From Azolla caroliniana (taxonomy: Eukaryota; Polypodiophyta): 64,000 nt of DNA. The notes beneath the pieces are model-generated. The model saw only the letters and a list, made by a program, of their open reading frames with translations, was not told the DNA's origin and did not search any database. Location of the stretch: the NCBI GenBank assembly GCA_043228905.1, contig JBHGNT010000013.1:19840001-19904000 (forward strand), written 5' to 3'. Shown piece after piece: positions 17,822 to 30,300 of this stretch (position 1 is the first letter of the stretch; the number at the start of each line of letters is the position of its first letter). Position numbers and translations under genes: made by a program.

Positions 17822-19973
17822 TATTGCAAGCGAAACAAGTTGTTTTCGGTTTGCCGAAGTTAAGCGGTCGGAAGGCCCAAGTATGTGAAGCCTGCCAACT
17901 CATGAAGCAACACCGGCTTCCATTCCCTACCGAACGTAACCGGAGCTGTAACAAGCTCGACCTTATCCATTCAGATTTGTGGGGACCGACACAAAATGTT
18001 AGTCTTGGCGGGAGTCGATATTTCGTCTCCTTCATCGACGACTATACGCGGCACACATGGATCTACCTCATTGAGCGGAAGAGTGAAGTCTTCGAGTGTT
18101 TCCGGAGTCTCCAAAGCATGGTGGAACGGGAATCGGAGAGGAGGATCAAATGCCTACGGTCGGATGGTAGAAAAGAATACTTTTCCAGCCAATTCAACAG
18201 TTATCTGCAACAAAAGGGAATTCGGCGAGAGTTCAGTTGTAGATACACGCCGCAACAGAATGGTGTTGCCGAGAGGAAGAACCGGTCACTTATTGATGCG
18301 GCAAGGGCAATGCTGGAGGAGAAGAGCATGCCCAAATTCTATTGGGCGGAGGCAATCCGAACGGCTATCTACTACATCCAGAACCGGATCGGTGACAAGG
18401 TGTCAGCTCATGAGCTGTATTTCGGACGCAAGCCAAATTTAAGACACCTTAAGATCTTCAGCAGCATTGCATATGTGCATGTACCGGATGAGAAGCGGAG
18501 GAAGCTAGATACAAAATCGGAAAAATGCATCCTAATCGGCTATGCTCAAGAGCAAAAGGGTTATAAGTGTTATAACCCCTAGACAAAGCTGGTCTGGGTT
18601 AGTCGAGATGTCGAGTTCGATGAATCGGCATCGTGGTACTCCTTACCGGCCCCGACTTCCGAATCCGACCCGATGCCGGAAGATGAGGCTAGTGAGCCTG
18701 AACCGACCTAGGTAGATGATGATGAAGCGTGGACTCAGGATGAGAGTCCAGAATCGTTTCGGTTGAGCGGGCCGAATAAAAAGACTGAGTCAATCTGACC
18801 AGTCCGATGAGGAACCGACGAGTTGTGGAGACTCTGTCGTGCTCTCCTCGCGCAAGGAACAGAGGAGACGGTTCACGTGCAAAGAGAAGGGGAAGAAGAA
18901 GATGCCAGAATTCGAAACCGGCAACGATGAGTCGGATCGGTGTGCATCCGACTCCGGCAAGAACAAAGGTGGATCTTCAGCAACGAAGGCCGAACCGGCC
19001 AAGAAAGGCCTTAAACCGGGTAACGGTGAGTACATGGTGCATCACTATGCGTACATGACTAAGGTGGCGGAAGTGCGTGAGCCGGAGAGCTACCTAAAAG
19101 CAACAAAGGACACCAATTGGCATGCCGCTATGGAGGAGGAAATGCGAGCACTTCATGTCAACAAGACATGGGACCTAGTTGACCCTCCCCGTCACTGTAA
19201 ACCGATCGGATGCAAGTGGGTGTACAAGGTAAAGTACAACGTCGATGGTTCAGTTAATCGGTACAAGGCCCGGTTAGTGGCGAAGGGATACGCGCAAACC
19301 CACGGAATCGACTACGACGAGGGCTTCGCTCCTGTAGCTAAGATGACGACGGTTCGTGTGGTGTTGGCGGTTGCTGCAGAAAGAGGGTGGCATCTTCACT
19401 AGATGGATGTGAAGAATGCGTTTCTTTAGGGTGATCTTGAAGAAGAAGTCTTTATGACTCCGCCCCCCGGTTTTTCAATCGGAGATGAACAAGTCGGCGG
19501 TATGCCGACTGAAGAAGTTGTTGTACGGCCTGAAGCAAGCCCCTCGAGCTTGGAATGCGAAGATCACGCACCAGTTGCGTAAGATGGGGTTTGCGGCCTC
19601 CAAGTCCAACTCTTCGTTGTTCATCCGGCAAGGCTCAGCCAATCCAGTATGTATCTTGTTGTATGTTGATGATTTAGTCATCACCGGACCGGGTCTTCCA
19701 GAAGTCAACCGCGTCAAGTTCCAGTTGTCGGACACATTTGAGATGAAGGACCTGGGGGACCTTCATTATTTTCTTGGGATCGAGGTGATCCGAACCCCCG
19801 ACGGCATATTGCTCTCACAACGACATTACGTCTTGAATATGTTGTACAAGTTCGGCATGACAGAATGCCGACCTGTCTCCACACCCTTGGACCGGAACCA
19901 TAAGCTTCGTCCCAACTCCAGACCAGCCTGCAACGAGAAACGGTTCTGACAAATTGTCAGAAGCCTTATTTAC

Positions 19974-21287
19974 TTGACTATCACGCGACCCGACATCAGC
20001 TATCTGGTCCGAATGATAAGTCAGTTCATGCAGAAGCCGACCATGGAGCACCTTCAGTGCGCGCAGCGGATACTGCGATATGTAAGCGGCACGAAGGACC
20101 GGGGCCTGTTATATCGGCACGGTATACCCGAAGAGCTGGTCGGTTACACAGATGCCGATTGGGCCGGCGATGCTTCAGATCGCCGATCAACCTCTGGTTA
20201 CATGTTTTCCCTAGGTAGCGCGGTTGTTGCATGGAGCAGCAAAAAGCAGCCGACAGTTGATCTGTCGAGCACTGAGGCTAAGTATCGAGGCGCTACCATT
20301 GCCATCTGTGAAGCCATTTGGTTTCGGCGACTGCTCCAAGACCTACGGATCGAGGTACCGACCCCGATTCTGGTCTACTGCAACAACGTAAGAAGCATGC
20401 AACTCGCTAAGAACCCCGTATTCCATGCTCGCACAAAGCACATAGAAGTGCACTATCACTTCGTGCGTGAGCGTGTCCTGAGCGGTGAGGTCGAACTTCG
20501 GTATGTTCACATGTATCGGCAAGTTGCCAACATCTTCACCAAACCACTCGGATCGGACAAGTTGCAGCACTTCACCGAAATGCTTGGTGTTCAGCATCTC
20601 GACGTGCCACACTTGAGGGGGAGAACGGGCAAAGGCAAAGAGACTGCCGATTGCGCCAGTGAGGGAAAAACCGACGAAGGGAGAGTTAAGAAGAAGAAAG
20701 GAGCTGAGTTGACAAGGGAAGTTTACACGTCCGAACAAGTTGGAACAAGCGGCAACGGCGGCAGAGTCAAGAAGGACAGAGCCGACCGAAGGAAGAAGGC
20801 CAAGACCCAGACATGGTCCGATGTGGTGAAGGGCTTGGAACCAGAAGACGAATCGGGAGCAACCGATTCGGACAAGAGCTGGAACGAATCGGAGACCGTC
20901 AATTCGGTTCAACAAACAGATTCGGAAGAACCGGATCAATTCAAGGCCAAGCAGACACGGATGCAACGGAAGTCGATGCCATCGCAGAGGAACCGACGGA
21001 TCGGCAAGCGCCGGAGTCATAGCAGTGAAGGAGCTGAGAGGGGCCTATTGAGCAGACATACCGACCGAGAAGGTCGAGGCGTGCAAAACAAGAGGGGTCA
21101 CGGCAAACAGGAGCGCGAGCAAGGCGGAGTGACGCGAGGAGAAGTTGGTTGGGAGAACCGATTGCCACAGAGGCTGACACTAGGATCTAACCTCAAGTTG
21201 AGCTTGAGGGGGAGTGTTGAGCGGCAGGCTCAAATGGAGCCGGATTGGCTGAATAAGCCTGAGCCGGCAAGCGAGAAAGATCGGTAA
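19974..21287 (+). pseudogene. Copia RNase H region with an extra 200-residue charged C-terminal extension
   Basis: 437 residues in one open frame. The first 210 or so are copia RNase H, ending near NIFTKPLGSDKLQHF, where copia Pol normally stops. The frame then stays open through Lys/Glu/Arg/Ser-rich sequence with KKKKG and RRKKAK clusters. A polypurine tract (CTTGAGGGGGAG) lies right after RNase H at 20612-20623 and an identical one at 21203-21214 beside the LTR, so about 590 bp separates duplicated tracts. The extension may be acquired sequence or simply open by chance. No domain is recognised in it. Confidence 0.6.
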
Positions 21288-21628
21288 GCCGTGAGCAACC
21301 AAGCCGGCAAGCAACAGAGTTGGTGAGCTAGGGAGCCAGTTAGCCGGATCCAATCGGTAACCGGAAGCCTAGTACTAGTTTAGACTACTAGGCAGTTATA
21401 GTCTCGTAGTAAGTGTGAGATGCTCGTGTGAGCATTGAAGTACACGGTACTTCTGTCAGTCCTACGAGGACTTGTATAAATAGTGCTACTGAGCACAGTT
21501 GTAAATGACAGAGTGTCTATATTGTTTTGAATATAGCTTTTACATTTTGCTCTCTTTGTCTCTCCCGTGTACTCTGTGTATTCTCTACCTTATTTGTTTT
21601 CTAACGCTTCCGCAAGTAATCGTTTACA
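21215..21628 (+). repeat. 3' LTR of the first copia element
   Basis: Starts TGTTGAGCGG right after the polypurine tract and ends TTTACA. A TATA-like TTGTATAAATAG lies near 21473. It shares GAGCATTGAAGTAC and CTTCTGTCAGTCC with the copia LTR at 22943-23387, so the two elements are of one family. It ends 217 bp before the start codon of DUF7869 copy 3. Confidence 0.85.
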
Positions 21629-22942
21629 ACTAGGTTAGTTAAAACTTGACCTCGGTTAGTTACATATAGTTATAATGTAAATATTTATATATATTTATTT
21701 AATGTGATTTTTTTTTAATTATATTTTTATGTTTATAGGTATGTGTTTAGCTTCAATCATTTGTTATATGCTCTCTTATATTGTACAAGAGCATCTCATT
21801 TGAACAATAGTGAATCGTTTGACAATATCTTCAAAGTTTGAGAGAATGAGCCAAAACTCACCATTTTTAGTGGATGAATATCCTATTTCGATAGGATCAC
21901 CTTTTTCTGTCGAAGAATGTTGCGCGTGGACACCAAATACTCAATCACCATCAACTATCGCTCTAAGTCATGAGTTCTTGATTGATGAGTACAATTACAA
22001 TGAGGATCTAACCTATGAAGAGAATGACAATCAAGCTGCCACAAGTGTTGCTGGTGTTGCACATTCCGAAGTAAGTGAACAAAAGTAGCCAACAAATGTG
22101 TGTGTAGAAGAAATCCAGTCGGCAAGACCTATGCATTTTACGAGGGTTCCACGTCGAAACAACTGAGATAGGTTTTCCCTTGTGACATTTGAGAACCAAC
22201 TCAAAGTAGATATCGTCAAAGATTTTTGTGCACGTGGGTGCATGTATGCTATTGGAAAGGATAAGTTACGGTCATTAAGGCGATACTATTTCTCACTCAC
22301 TGGTGATGAGCAAGACACTTATCTTGCAACGAAGATGCAAATGGTGAAGGACATATTATCTGACATTAAGATCTCATTTGAGTATTATATCTTCTATGGA
22401 CTACAATGTTGTAGAGTGGCATTCAAGATTTCCTTATGTGTTAGCAACATGAGATTACATAGAGTGCAACAACGAGTTCTCAATGGTGATCTCAGTGTCA
22501 ATGGTGATGAAGTTCCAAGTATGAAGGGGTGCATTTGGAAGAAACGCAATCTGTTGGATGAAGAACTACTTCAACCTTAATTGTGAAGTAATGCCAACTA
22601 CCGATAGGTTGCATCTTTCAAATAATTACACACAACGAGAAGTGTATGATGCCTACAGATCAATATGTTGACGTCAAGTGATAAATATGTCACCTACAAT
22701 CAGTTCACAAGATTGTGGGCAACACAATTCACTAACGTTTTCATACCTCAGAAAGTACACATGGGGTATTTTTCTATTTGTGCAAACCTCAAGAGCATGA
22801 CTAAAGGTGCTAAAACAACAAAGGAGAAGGACAGATCAATAAACCATTGTTATAGGACCATCGAGAAGTGCAAGCACTGGAGCGGAGAAAAGCAATGCAC
22901 CACAGAGAGAAGTCGTTGAAGAAACCGGAACAATATATATGT

Positions 22943-23387
22943 TGTTGAGATACAAGCTCAACATTGGCTGGATTGGCTGTGCAAACCAAGAACCGGATCG
23001 GTTGGGGCCGATCGGTTAGGCCGGACCGGTGCGTAAAACGGGTGAGTAAACCGTTACGCAAACCGGTGCGTAACGAGAAGTTGTAGCGGTGCGTAAACCG
23101 CAAGGCCGTTGGGAAGATATTCCACGAAGGAATATATTTTGGGAGTTAGCGTAGAGCTCAATTATGAGCATTGAAGTACGTGTCAATACTTCTGTCAGTC
23201 CGTATGGACTTGTATAAAAGTTCTCACTGATCACATTCTATGTGCAAATTGAGTATTATTTTTGAATTCTAAGTTTTGTGTGTGTTCTCTCTGTCTCTCC
23301 CGCGTACTGTGTATATTCAAGCTCTCCATTAAACCTACCTATTTTTTGTGTTCGGTTTTCTATTGCTTCTGCACATAATCTTTTTCA
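22943..23387 (+). repeat. 5' LTR of the second copia element
   Basis: 445 bp, TGTTGAG...TTTTTCA. A TATA-like TTGTATAAAAG lies near 23211. It contains a cluster of GTGCGTAAACCG-type repeats at about 23030-23100. Confidence 0.85.
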
Positions 23388-23399
23388 TGGTACCAGAGC
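23388..23399 (+). promoter_or_regulatory. Primer-binding site of the second copia element
   Basis: TGGTACCAGAGC directly follows the LTR and matches the plant tRNA-iMet complement TGGTATCAGAGC with one mismatch. Confidence 0.85.
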
Positions 23400-24402
23400 G
23401 TGAGGGTTGAGAACCTCTACAACCGACATAGCTTGAAAAGAAAATTAACCAAGAAGAACAAAAAAAAACAAATGGATAGAGGCATGGCTAGCTCGCTTCC
23501 TACCGAGAAGCTCGGCAGGAACAACTATGCATCTTGGTCCTACAAGATGCACCAGTACCTGCTCGGGCACGGTTACAGGAGCTATGTCGACAGAGCAAAT
23601 GACACAACACCCGAATCGAAACACAGAGATTTCCCGGCGTAGGAACAGTCGGCGAGCAGAGTATTGTACTGCTTCGCGTCTTGTGTGGGCGAACAGCTCC
23701 TAAGCTACATTCGGGATGCAAAAACGCGGAAAGATGCTTGGGGAAATCTGAAGAAGATTTTCGCCGCAAGCACTACAGCCAGAAAGCTTCAACTCCGACG
23801 GGAGCTGAGCAACCTACGACAACGCGATTTGTCGGTGGTTGATTTTATCTCGAAGATCAAAGATATATGCGACTCCTTAGCCTCCATCGATATGAACGTC
23901 AAGGAAGGCGAGATGGTGCAGATCTGTCTCGGGGAACTGGCGTCGAAGTTCGGAGCCTTCCGAACAGTTGTGTGTACACAGGAGAATACGTCGTCATTTT
24001 TCGACTTACAGTCGATGCTCCTTATAGAGGAGAACCACGCGGGTGCGTCGACGAGCAGCGAATGTAGGTGAGGTTCCCCTGAGCCATGTCAGGCAGAAAG
24101 GGAAACTTATGAACGTTGTCGCGAAGATTCGCGCGTGCGTGTGCTACTCGAGCGACCACCGGGGTCTTGGACTGGGGAGGATGTTCGCATAATTATCGAA
24201 GAAATGACGATCAATGTAAGATTAGATGAAATTGGTTTACTTGAGAAGAAGAAAGATTGTACACTTGAGAAGTAGAAAAATATGAAGAAGATAAAGACAA
24301 ATATAATTATATTGATGATAGTGGTGTTGGTGATATCACATATTGAGCCCCCTTACACAAGCCCAACAAGAGGCTTTTATAGGTCTTTCCATGCTTGTGA
24401 CA

Positions 24403-24495
24403 TGCACAAAACCATGGGCTAAAACCATGGTTTTGTGCACATGGTTTAGCTTATGTCATGCACAAACCATGGGTTTAGAACCATGGTTTTGTGCA
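24403..24495. repeat. Two tandem hairpins built from TGCACAAAACCATGG
   Basis: Hairpin 1 has perfect 15-bp arms, TGCACAAAACCATGG (24403-24417) and CCATGGTTTTGTGCA (24425-24439). Hairpin 2 repeats the design 56 bp later (24459-24472 and 24481-24495) with a one-base bulge. Confidence 0.8.
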
Positions 24496-24569
24496 CATGG
24501 TTTTCTATGGTTGTTTCATCTATAATTCGTATATAAAAAGGAAATACATAAAATCTACACCATGTGATA

Positions 24570-24637
24570 GTTTTCCTAATGGTAAGGCAATCATTTTGTA
24601 TCTTAGAGGTGCAAGGTTCAAACCTTGCTTGCACCCC
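24570..24637 (+). mobile_element. tRNA-derived SINE-like Pol III unit
   Basis: A box A-like AATGGTAAGGC (about 24579) is followed 35 bp later by a box B-like AGGTTCAAACC (24614-24624) inside a GCAAGG...CCTTGC T-arm. The rest does not fold as a full tRNA, so a SINE head is more likely than a tRNA gene. The SINE 3' end was not identified. Confidence 0.5.
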
Positions 24638-27374
24638 TTTGTATGAACTCAAGTGCCACTAGGCCTTAGGTTTATTTGCTAAGTGCATGTGCAATGTTGC
24701 ACATCCTTGGTTTATTCGTCTCACTCGGTTTCACACCGTAGCCGAAAATCGTCACGACAACGTGTTACACGTCTCAACCATAGCTTGACACATGCATGAT
24801 ATTCGTCATATTCTCCATGCGTGATATTCTCAATATTCGAGAATACAAAATGGCCCTAAGAATATTTAAAAACCATTCGTTTTGTAAAATAAATATACAA
24901 ACAATTTATTTATTTATTTATTTAAAAATAAATAAATTTAATTCACTAAAAAAAAAGAACAATTATTCATTAATAAATTATAAAAATATGATTAGTATAA
25001 ACTCTCCTTTCTAGTGTCAAATAAAAAAAGAGGAGAGTTTATGAACCTTTATTTTATTTAAATAATTGATTTTTTTATTTTAAAAAAATGAATATTTTTA
25101 TATTTACTATGAAAACATGATTAATGTGAAGTCTCAATTTTAATGTTAGGTAAAAATATCCATAAATTTTGGGAAAAGAAAAGGTGAAGAATTAATGAAC
25201 CTTTATTTTATTTATTTATTTATTAAAAAATAAAGTGAAAATTTATTTTATTTTATTTATTTATTTAGTAAAGAATCAAGATCTCCAATGAAAATTTATT
25301 ACTGTCAAGTCTCTCTCAAAACTCTATTTTATTATCCCCTTTTTATTGTCAAGTCCCCCTTTTTTTCCTAAGAAACTAAAAGGAGGGAGTTCATCTCCTT
25401 TTCTTTCCTTTTTTTCCTTTTTTTCTTTAAACGAATACTTGACCACACAAATGTATGCGTATTCATTTGCATTCGAATGGAAAATCCCACAAATGCGAAT
25501 ATGTCAATCTATGGTCCCGACAATCACGAAGAATCTGGTGTCAGTCGGGCAGATCGTGGGCCAGGGGATGCAAGTCCAGTTCACGCATCTCTGGTGCTTC
25601 ATCGAAGAAGAAGGCCGAGTTATTGCGCAAGGGCATAGAGACGGGAGGATGTTTATCCTCGACTCTAGTGATGGTGGCACCGCAATGTTCGCGAAAGGAC
25701 AAAAAGTCGAGTTGGATATCGACTTATGGCACAAGCGGATAGGCCACGTCAACTATCCGCGTCTTCAGGACCTGCAATCGAAAGAGGTAGTGTTCAAATC
25801 GCCCAAATTTAGTGGCCGAAAGGTGCAAATTTGTGAAGCCTGCCAACTAGGGAAGCAACACCAACTTCCTTTCCCTAACGAGCGTAACCGGAGCCGGAAC
25901 AAGCTCGACTTGATACATTCTACTGTATGGGGGCTAGCACAAAACGTTAGTCTTGGCGGGAGTCGATATTTTGTCTCCTTCATCGACGACTATACGCAGC
26001 ACACTTGGATCTACCTCATCGAGAAGAAGAGTGAAGTCTTCGACTGTTTCCGGGACCTCAAAGGGTTCGTGGAAATCGAAACAGGACGAAAGATCAAGTG
26101 CTTGCAGTCGGATGGCGGAAAAGAATACTTTTCCGGTCAATTCAACGACTATCTGCAACAAATGGGAATTCGGCGCGAATTCAATTGTAGATACATGCCA
26201 AAGCAAAACAGCGTGGCCGAGAGGAAGAACCGGTCAATTGTAGAAGCGGCAAGGGCAATGCTGGAGGAGAAGAGCTTGCACCCAAGTTCTATTGGGCTGA
26301 GTCGGTACGAACCGTAGTATACATCCAAAATCGGATTGGAGACAAAGTGTCAGCGCATGGCAGTATTTCAAAAGGAAGCCGAATCTACGACACTTGAGAG
26401 TTTTCGGTAGCATTGCGTATGTTCATTTCTTGCTTCATATGTCATTTGTAACTACTGATCATGGTGCAAAACAAATGCCGATTGAAACTAAAAAGGAAAT
26501 GCACAATGACTTGGTAGATGAACAAAGGAACTTTTGTATGCAAGCCTTACAGGACAAAAGGAAGCACATTGATAATGCAAAGAAGTATGTTGGACCACAA
26601 GATACCTCATGGTAGGACATGTTCTTTAGTGATCAACAAGGAATTACTAATAATTCCTTCGCTGGTATTTGGTCCTTGCAAATACCATTTACGTGGTTAG
26701 TGTAACACACACCTAATTCTCAAACTTCACCTCGTGCAACTAATGTGGATCTTGACAAGTTGCGCCATCCATAACAAAGAGACATCTATGTGGGATCGAG
26801 GATGACAAAAGCAGCAGAAGCTTGTTGGCAAGGAAACACACAAGAAATAAAGGTTGGGATGTTAATTACCACATCTGTCGATGACAATGACATGGGGCAC
26901 CAATTCTGGATTGGTAAAGTATTGGACATGGTGATGCATGAAAACCAAAATTAGGTAAAGTCTACAAAGGTGCATTGGTACAACACTAAAAGCAAGAATG
27001 CATTTACAAGCACGTATACATTGGAGATGATGGAATGCTCAACATCAAGAGGAAATAGAAAGCGGAAAAGAAATAGTCATAACACATCGACCATTGGCAT
27101 GCTAGATGTGGATATCATTGTGTATGACTTTACACTAACAAAAGTTGGACATTTAAGGAAGTCAACAATAGACATAATAAAAGAGAAATTGCCAAGTCTA
27201 CAAGGCTTCTCATATCGAAGGCAGACCAAATCTTCGACACATGATTTGGAGTCACAACATTTGTTTTTAGATGAAGGCAATGCTTTGATTGGTACATCTG
27301 ATGGGGAGGAGGATGAATCATCATTGTATACTAGGCTCTATAGTAGTGATTCTTATGGGAGGAATAACACTTGA

Positions 27375-30300
27375 TTGTATTTTTTGGGCATGAACGGTTA
27401 ACAATATAAGCTTGTAAGAAGTTAAATGATACAAAGCTTAATTGTTTTTAAATCAATCGCTCATTGTGAATATTGTTTGTTATAAAAAACATGAGTTGTT
27501 ATTTGTACGATAAAAAACATGTTGTAAAATTCTTCCATTTGCTTAATTTTGTGAATTTTCAATTTTATGACATGGTGATATTTGAAGCTTTTCCATTGAG
27601 TCTTTGGGCACATGTGATACAGGTATCACAATTTTTTTGAGATGGTTAAAAAAACCCTGAAATCTAATGGAATATTCCCCATCCTTCCAATTACGCGCAA
27701 TCCTTCCACTTTTGAACGCGAACATGTTGAAATCAAAAGTAGGGAGTGATAGAATTTTGAAGACAAAAAATGATGAGATTGTGAAATTGATGGTGGTTGT
27801 GGTGTAGATGTTCTGAGTAAGGAATTATTCAGCCAAATTAGAAGAGAGATTAGAAAGTCATAGAACTTTCTAACTTATTTGATGGGAGGATCATATTAGG
27901 GTTCTTTAAATGTAGAAAAACAAGGTGTAACTTAATGATATTTTGGAGGTGACAAGAGTCTTTAACTTTGATTCTATAATCATTCAAGTTGTGGAGTTGA
28001 AAGTTGCTAACACGATATTGTTGGCATTGATCAAATATTGTTTATAGATTATGCCCTTGATGATGTTATAAAAATGAGCCTTTGTGTTTTTATAATGATG
28101 TTACTCTTGAAAGTTGTTGATGGGAAAGATTAGAAAAGAGTTAGAGGGTGTTTTCAAATATGAGACCATTGTCATAACCAATTGCCATTTCCCTACGAGT
28201 AGTAGTAGGTGACAATCATCAACCGAGTTTGTACCCTCCATCCAATGCAAGTAACTCATGCTAATATACGTATGAGTAAGAGATGTAACCATTGACCTTC
28301 ATGTAGAACATTAGAATGGGCCCTTATCTCCCTTTCAAGGAAAAAGCATCATGTTGTAGCCTTTGGGAAGATTAGTTATCTGGTTTGTAGTTACCATGTT
28401 TACAAGACTTCGATATTGGAGGGTTTCTAGTGACATGTCAACATACATACTAGAAACACACGACATTGACCCGATGAGGGACGATTATACATTTATGCAT
28501 ATTAGCATACCTTTGATCTCTCTCCGCATGCTCTCTTCTTGACTTTTGGTGGGTCTCCGAGATTTGGATTTCATGTGAAGTAGTCCTCCACAGTTTCACC
28601 CTAATCCAATCCCTTGAAATATTTCTTGCTTATTCACAATGTGTATTTGCAAGGGCAACATGAATTAGTAAAATTCTTGAACCTCAATTATTGCTAATAA
28701 CCTCCACACACACACTATGTGATAACGCAATGGTCATTGGTGATCATAAAATATATCCATCTATCGATATATACCAATTCACAAAGATTAACATGAGGGG
28801 CATCCAGAGGTACTCCTAAAGGATATCATTGCAATGTTTGCATGTGACTATACCTAAAGGACAAGATTTAAAAACAAAAGAACAAAGATTCATATAAGAG
28901 ATATTGAAAGCATGGAAAAAGGGGTTTCTTTGTACAAAAGGTCAATGTCATGCTTGTAAAGGAAAATGAAGGAGGGGTATCTTGTACAAAAGGCACACAT
29001 ATGAAAAGAATATTATGAAATCATTACATGATATTCATACAAGAAAGTAGACAAATATCACAATTCCCTACTTATTTACTAAGAAAACAAACCACACCAC
29101 GGTCCACATATATATATGTATAAGAAAACTAAAAACAAGGAGGTTTGATTTAGAATGTAAAAAATGGTCATTGTGGAAATAAGGTGGTTCTCACAAATAT
29201 CTAGTAACAATTCCCAAAATTTCAGGCTTCATCATTAAACTTGGGTATTTTGTAACTTGTCCTTGAGTCCTTGGAATGTCACCCAGTCCACTATAACATA
29301 TTATAATACTTACTGTAGTTAGTATTGAAAAGTAACACTTGAGAGAGAAAATACCCTTTTGCAAATGTGTCATATATTTTGTATTCATGAATCATAAGAT
29401 ATAAAAGTGCCATTTTCTATGCAAATGGACTTTTTATGACAATAAGGATCATGGGCCTTGGTCCCTACAACGATTCTATCAATTTGCAAAGACCATGTTG
29501 AAGTCATAGATCTAGTGGCAACTTGAAGTTATATCCAATATTTTTAGGATCACAGCCATTATTGGACTAATTAAATTTGAAGAGAGAAATTTGTAAGAGT
29601 AGATCTAACATTTACTTTCAAATAAGTACTTTTCACTACCATCTTGCTTCATCTAAATGTGTTAATTGCTACTTTCAATGGAAAAGACACATCTTTATAA
29701 TAAAATCTACATTTGATGCCATTATCTAAATGTCTTACATGGTAAATATCAAGCTGTTTTTTAGATGATTTTTAATTCTTACCTTTCAGCGATCCAATAA
29801 CGTAAAAGTTCATCTTTGTACATAATAAAATGATAGACTTTAATCCTTATTGAATACTTAAGATATTCGTTTATCACTTAGCCGAAGGTAGGGCCTTATT
29901 TTGAATGCTTCAAAAACTAGATGAAAATTTTGTAGAGATATACAATGTATATATTTTCTACCTTGCAAAAGTTGTAACCGGTGCACAATGTCATTAAACC
30001 TTTCTTCGTACGCATGCCCATGTTTGCAAGCTATGGGACACGATTATATTAGGTATGATCCTACCCTAACAAGAGGGATAGGGGAGACAATTAGCCATTT
30101 GATAGAACATGATCTTAAAATATGGATTCCACGTGCACTTTCATCCAATCTTGATTATCTTGAAGACATAAACCAAGCACAAAACCTTTATATTTGGGAT
30201 AAATGTCTTGAAGAATTTGTCAATTACCGTCCCAATGAAATCGTACAATGTTTTATTTCATGAACTAAATATACGTAGATATGGTATGTGTGTTTTGCAT

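Larger units (their letters stand above)
17822..21628 (+). mobile_element. 5'-truncated, decayed Ty1/copia retrotransposon with 3' LTR
   Basis: Integrase (17822-18582) begins inside the zinc-binding region (CEACQLMKQHRLPFP) and has core motifs LDLIHSDLWGP, SDGRKEYFS and QQNGVAERKNR. Reverse transcriptase (about 19080-19950) has WVYKVKYNVDGSVNRYKARL and YVDDLVITG. RNase H (about 20130-20600) has TDADWAGD and DLSSTEAKY. Stops at 18580, 18709, 19399 and 19425 and a frame change near 19480 make it non-functional. A 414-bp 3' LTR (21215-21628) follows. The 5' LTR, gag and protease are missing. Confidence 0.9.
24072..25490. other. Foreign AT-rich insert inside copia gag-integrase sequence, with hairpins and a SINE-like unit
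   Basis: Copia coding homology stops after the Gag capsid and resumes in the pre-integrase region at about 25500. The intervening DNA includes two CATGG hairpins (24403-24495), a Pol III-type box A/B unit (24570-24637) and long A/T tracts (24850-25340). Exact insertion boundaries and target duplications were not resolved. Confidence 0.6.
22943..26425 (+). mobile_element. 3'-truncated Ty1/copia element inserted in DUF7869 copy 3
   Basis: The 5' LTR (22943-23387) is followed directly by a tRNA-iMet-type primer-binding site. Gag (about 23472-24071) has NNYASWSYKMHQYLLGH and QLRRELSNLRQ, with an in-frame stop at 23641. Foreign AT-rich sequence with a SINE-like element then intervenes (about 24072-25490). 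Pre-integrase and integrase follow (about 25500-26425: LWHKRIGH, CEACQLGKQHQLPFP, SDGGKEYFS). Homology ends within the VFGSIAYVH block. RT, RNase H and the 3' LTR are absent, removed by the deletion that also took the core of DUF7869 copy 3. Confidence 0.88.
21846..27374 (+). pseudogene. DUF7869-like transposon protein, copy 3 (broken by stops, a copia insertion and a deletion)
   Basis: The N-terminal part (21846-22942) starts ATGAGCC with SPFLVDEY and HEFLIDEY repeats, hits a stop at 22086, another near 22166 and a frame change near 22580. It stops at PEQY, at the point equivalent to just before the IDGMDQ motif. A copia element begins at 22943. After it, homology resumes at about 26426 at a position equivalent to the LLLHIPDEPLHGAQQMP region of copy 2 and runs to TGA at 27374 with further stops. 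Thus the central catalytic-like core (IDGMDQ, DNTAREN, GHTHDHID) is deleted together with the 3' half of the copia element. The sequence is closer to copy 1 than to copy 2. Non-functional. Confidence 0.85.

Noticed and set aside
24570-24640. Functional tRNA gene
   Set aside because: Box A/B-like motifs are present, but no acceptor stem or anticodon arm could be formed by eye; a SINE head fits better.
29988-30263. 92-residue ORF as a gene
   Set aside because: No recognisable family, no splice partners, and it lies in decayed AT-rich DNA.
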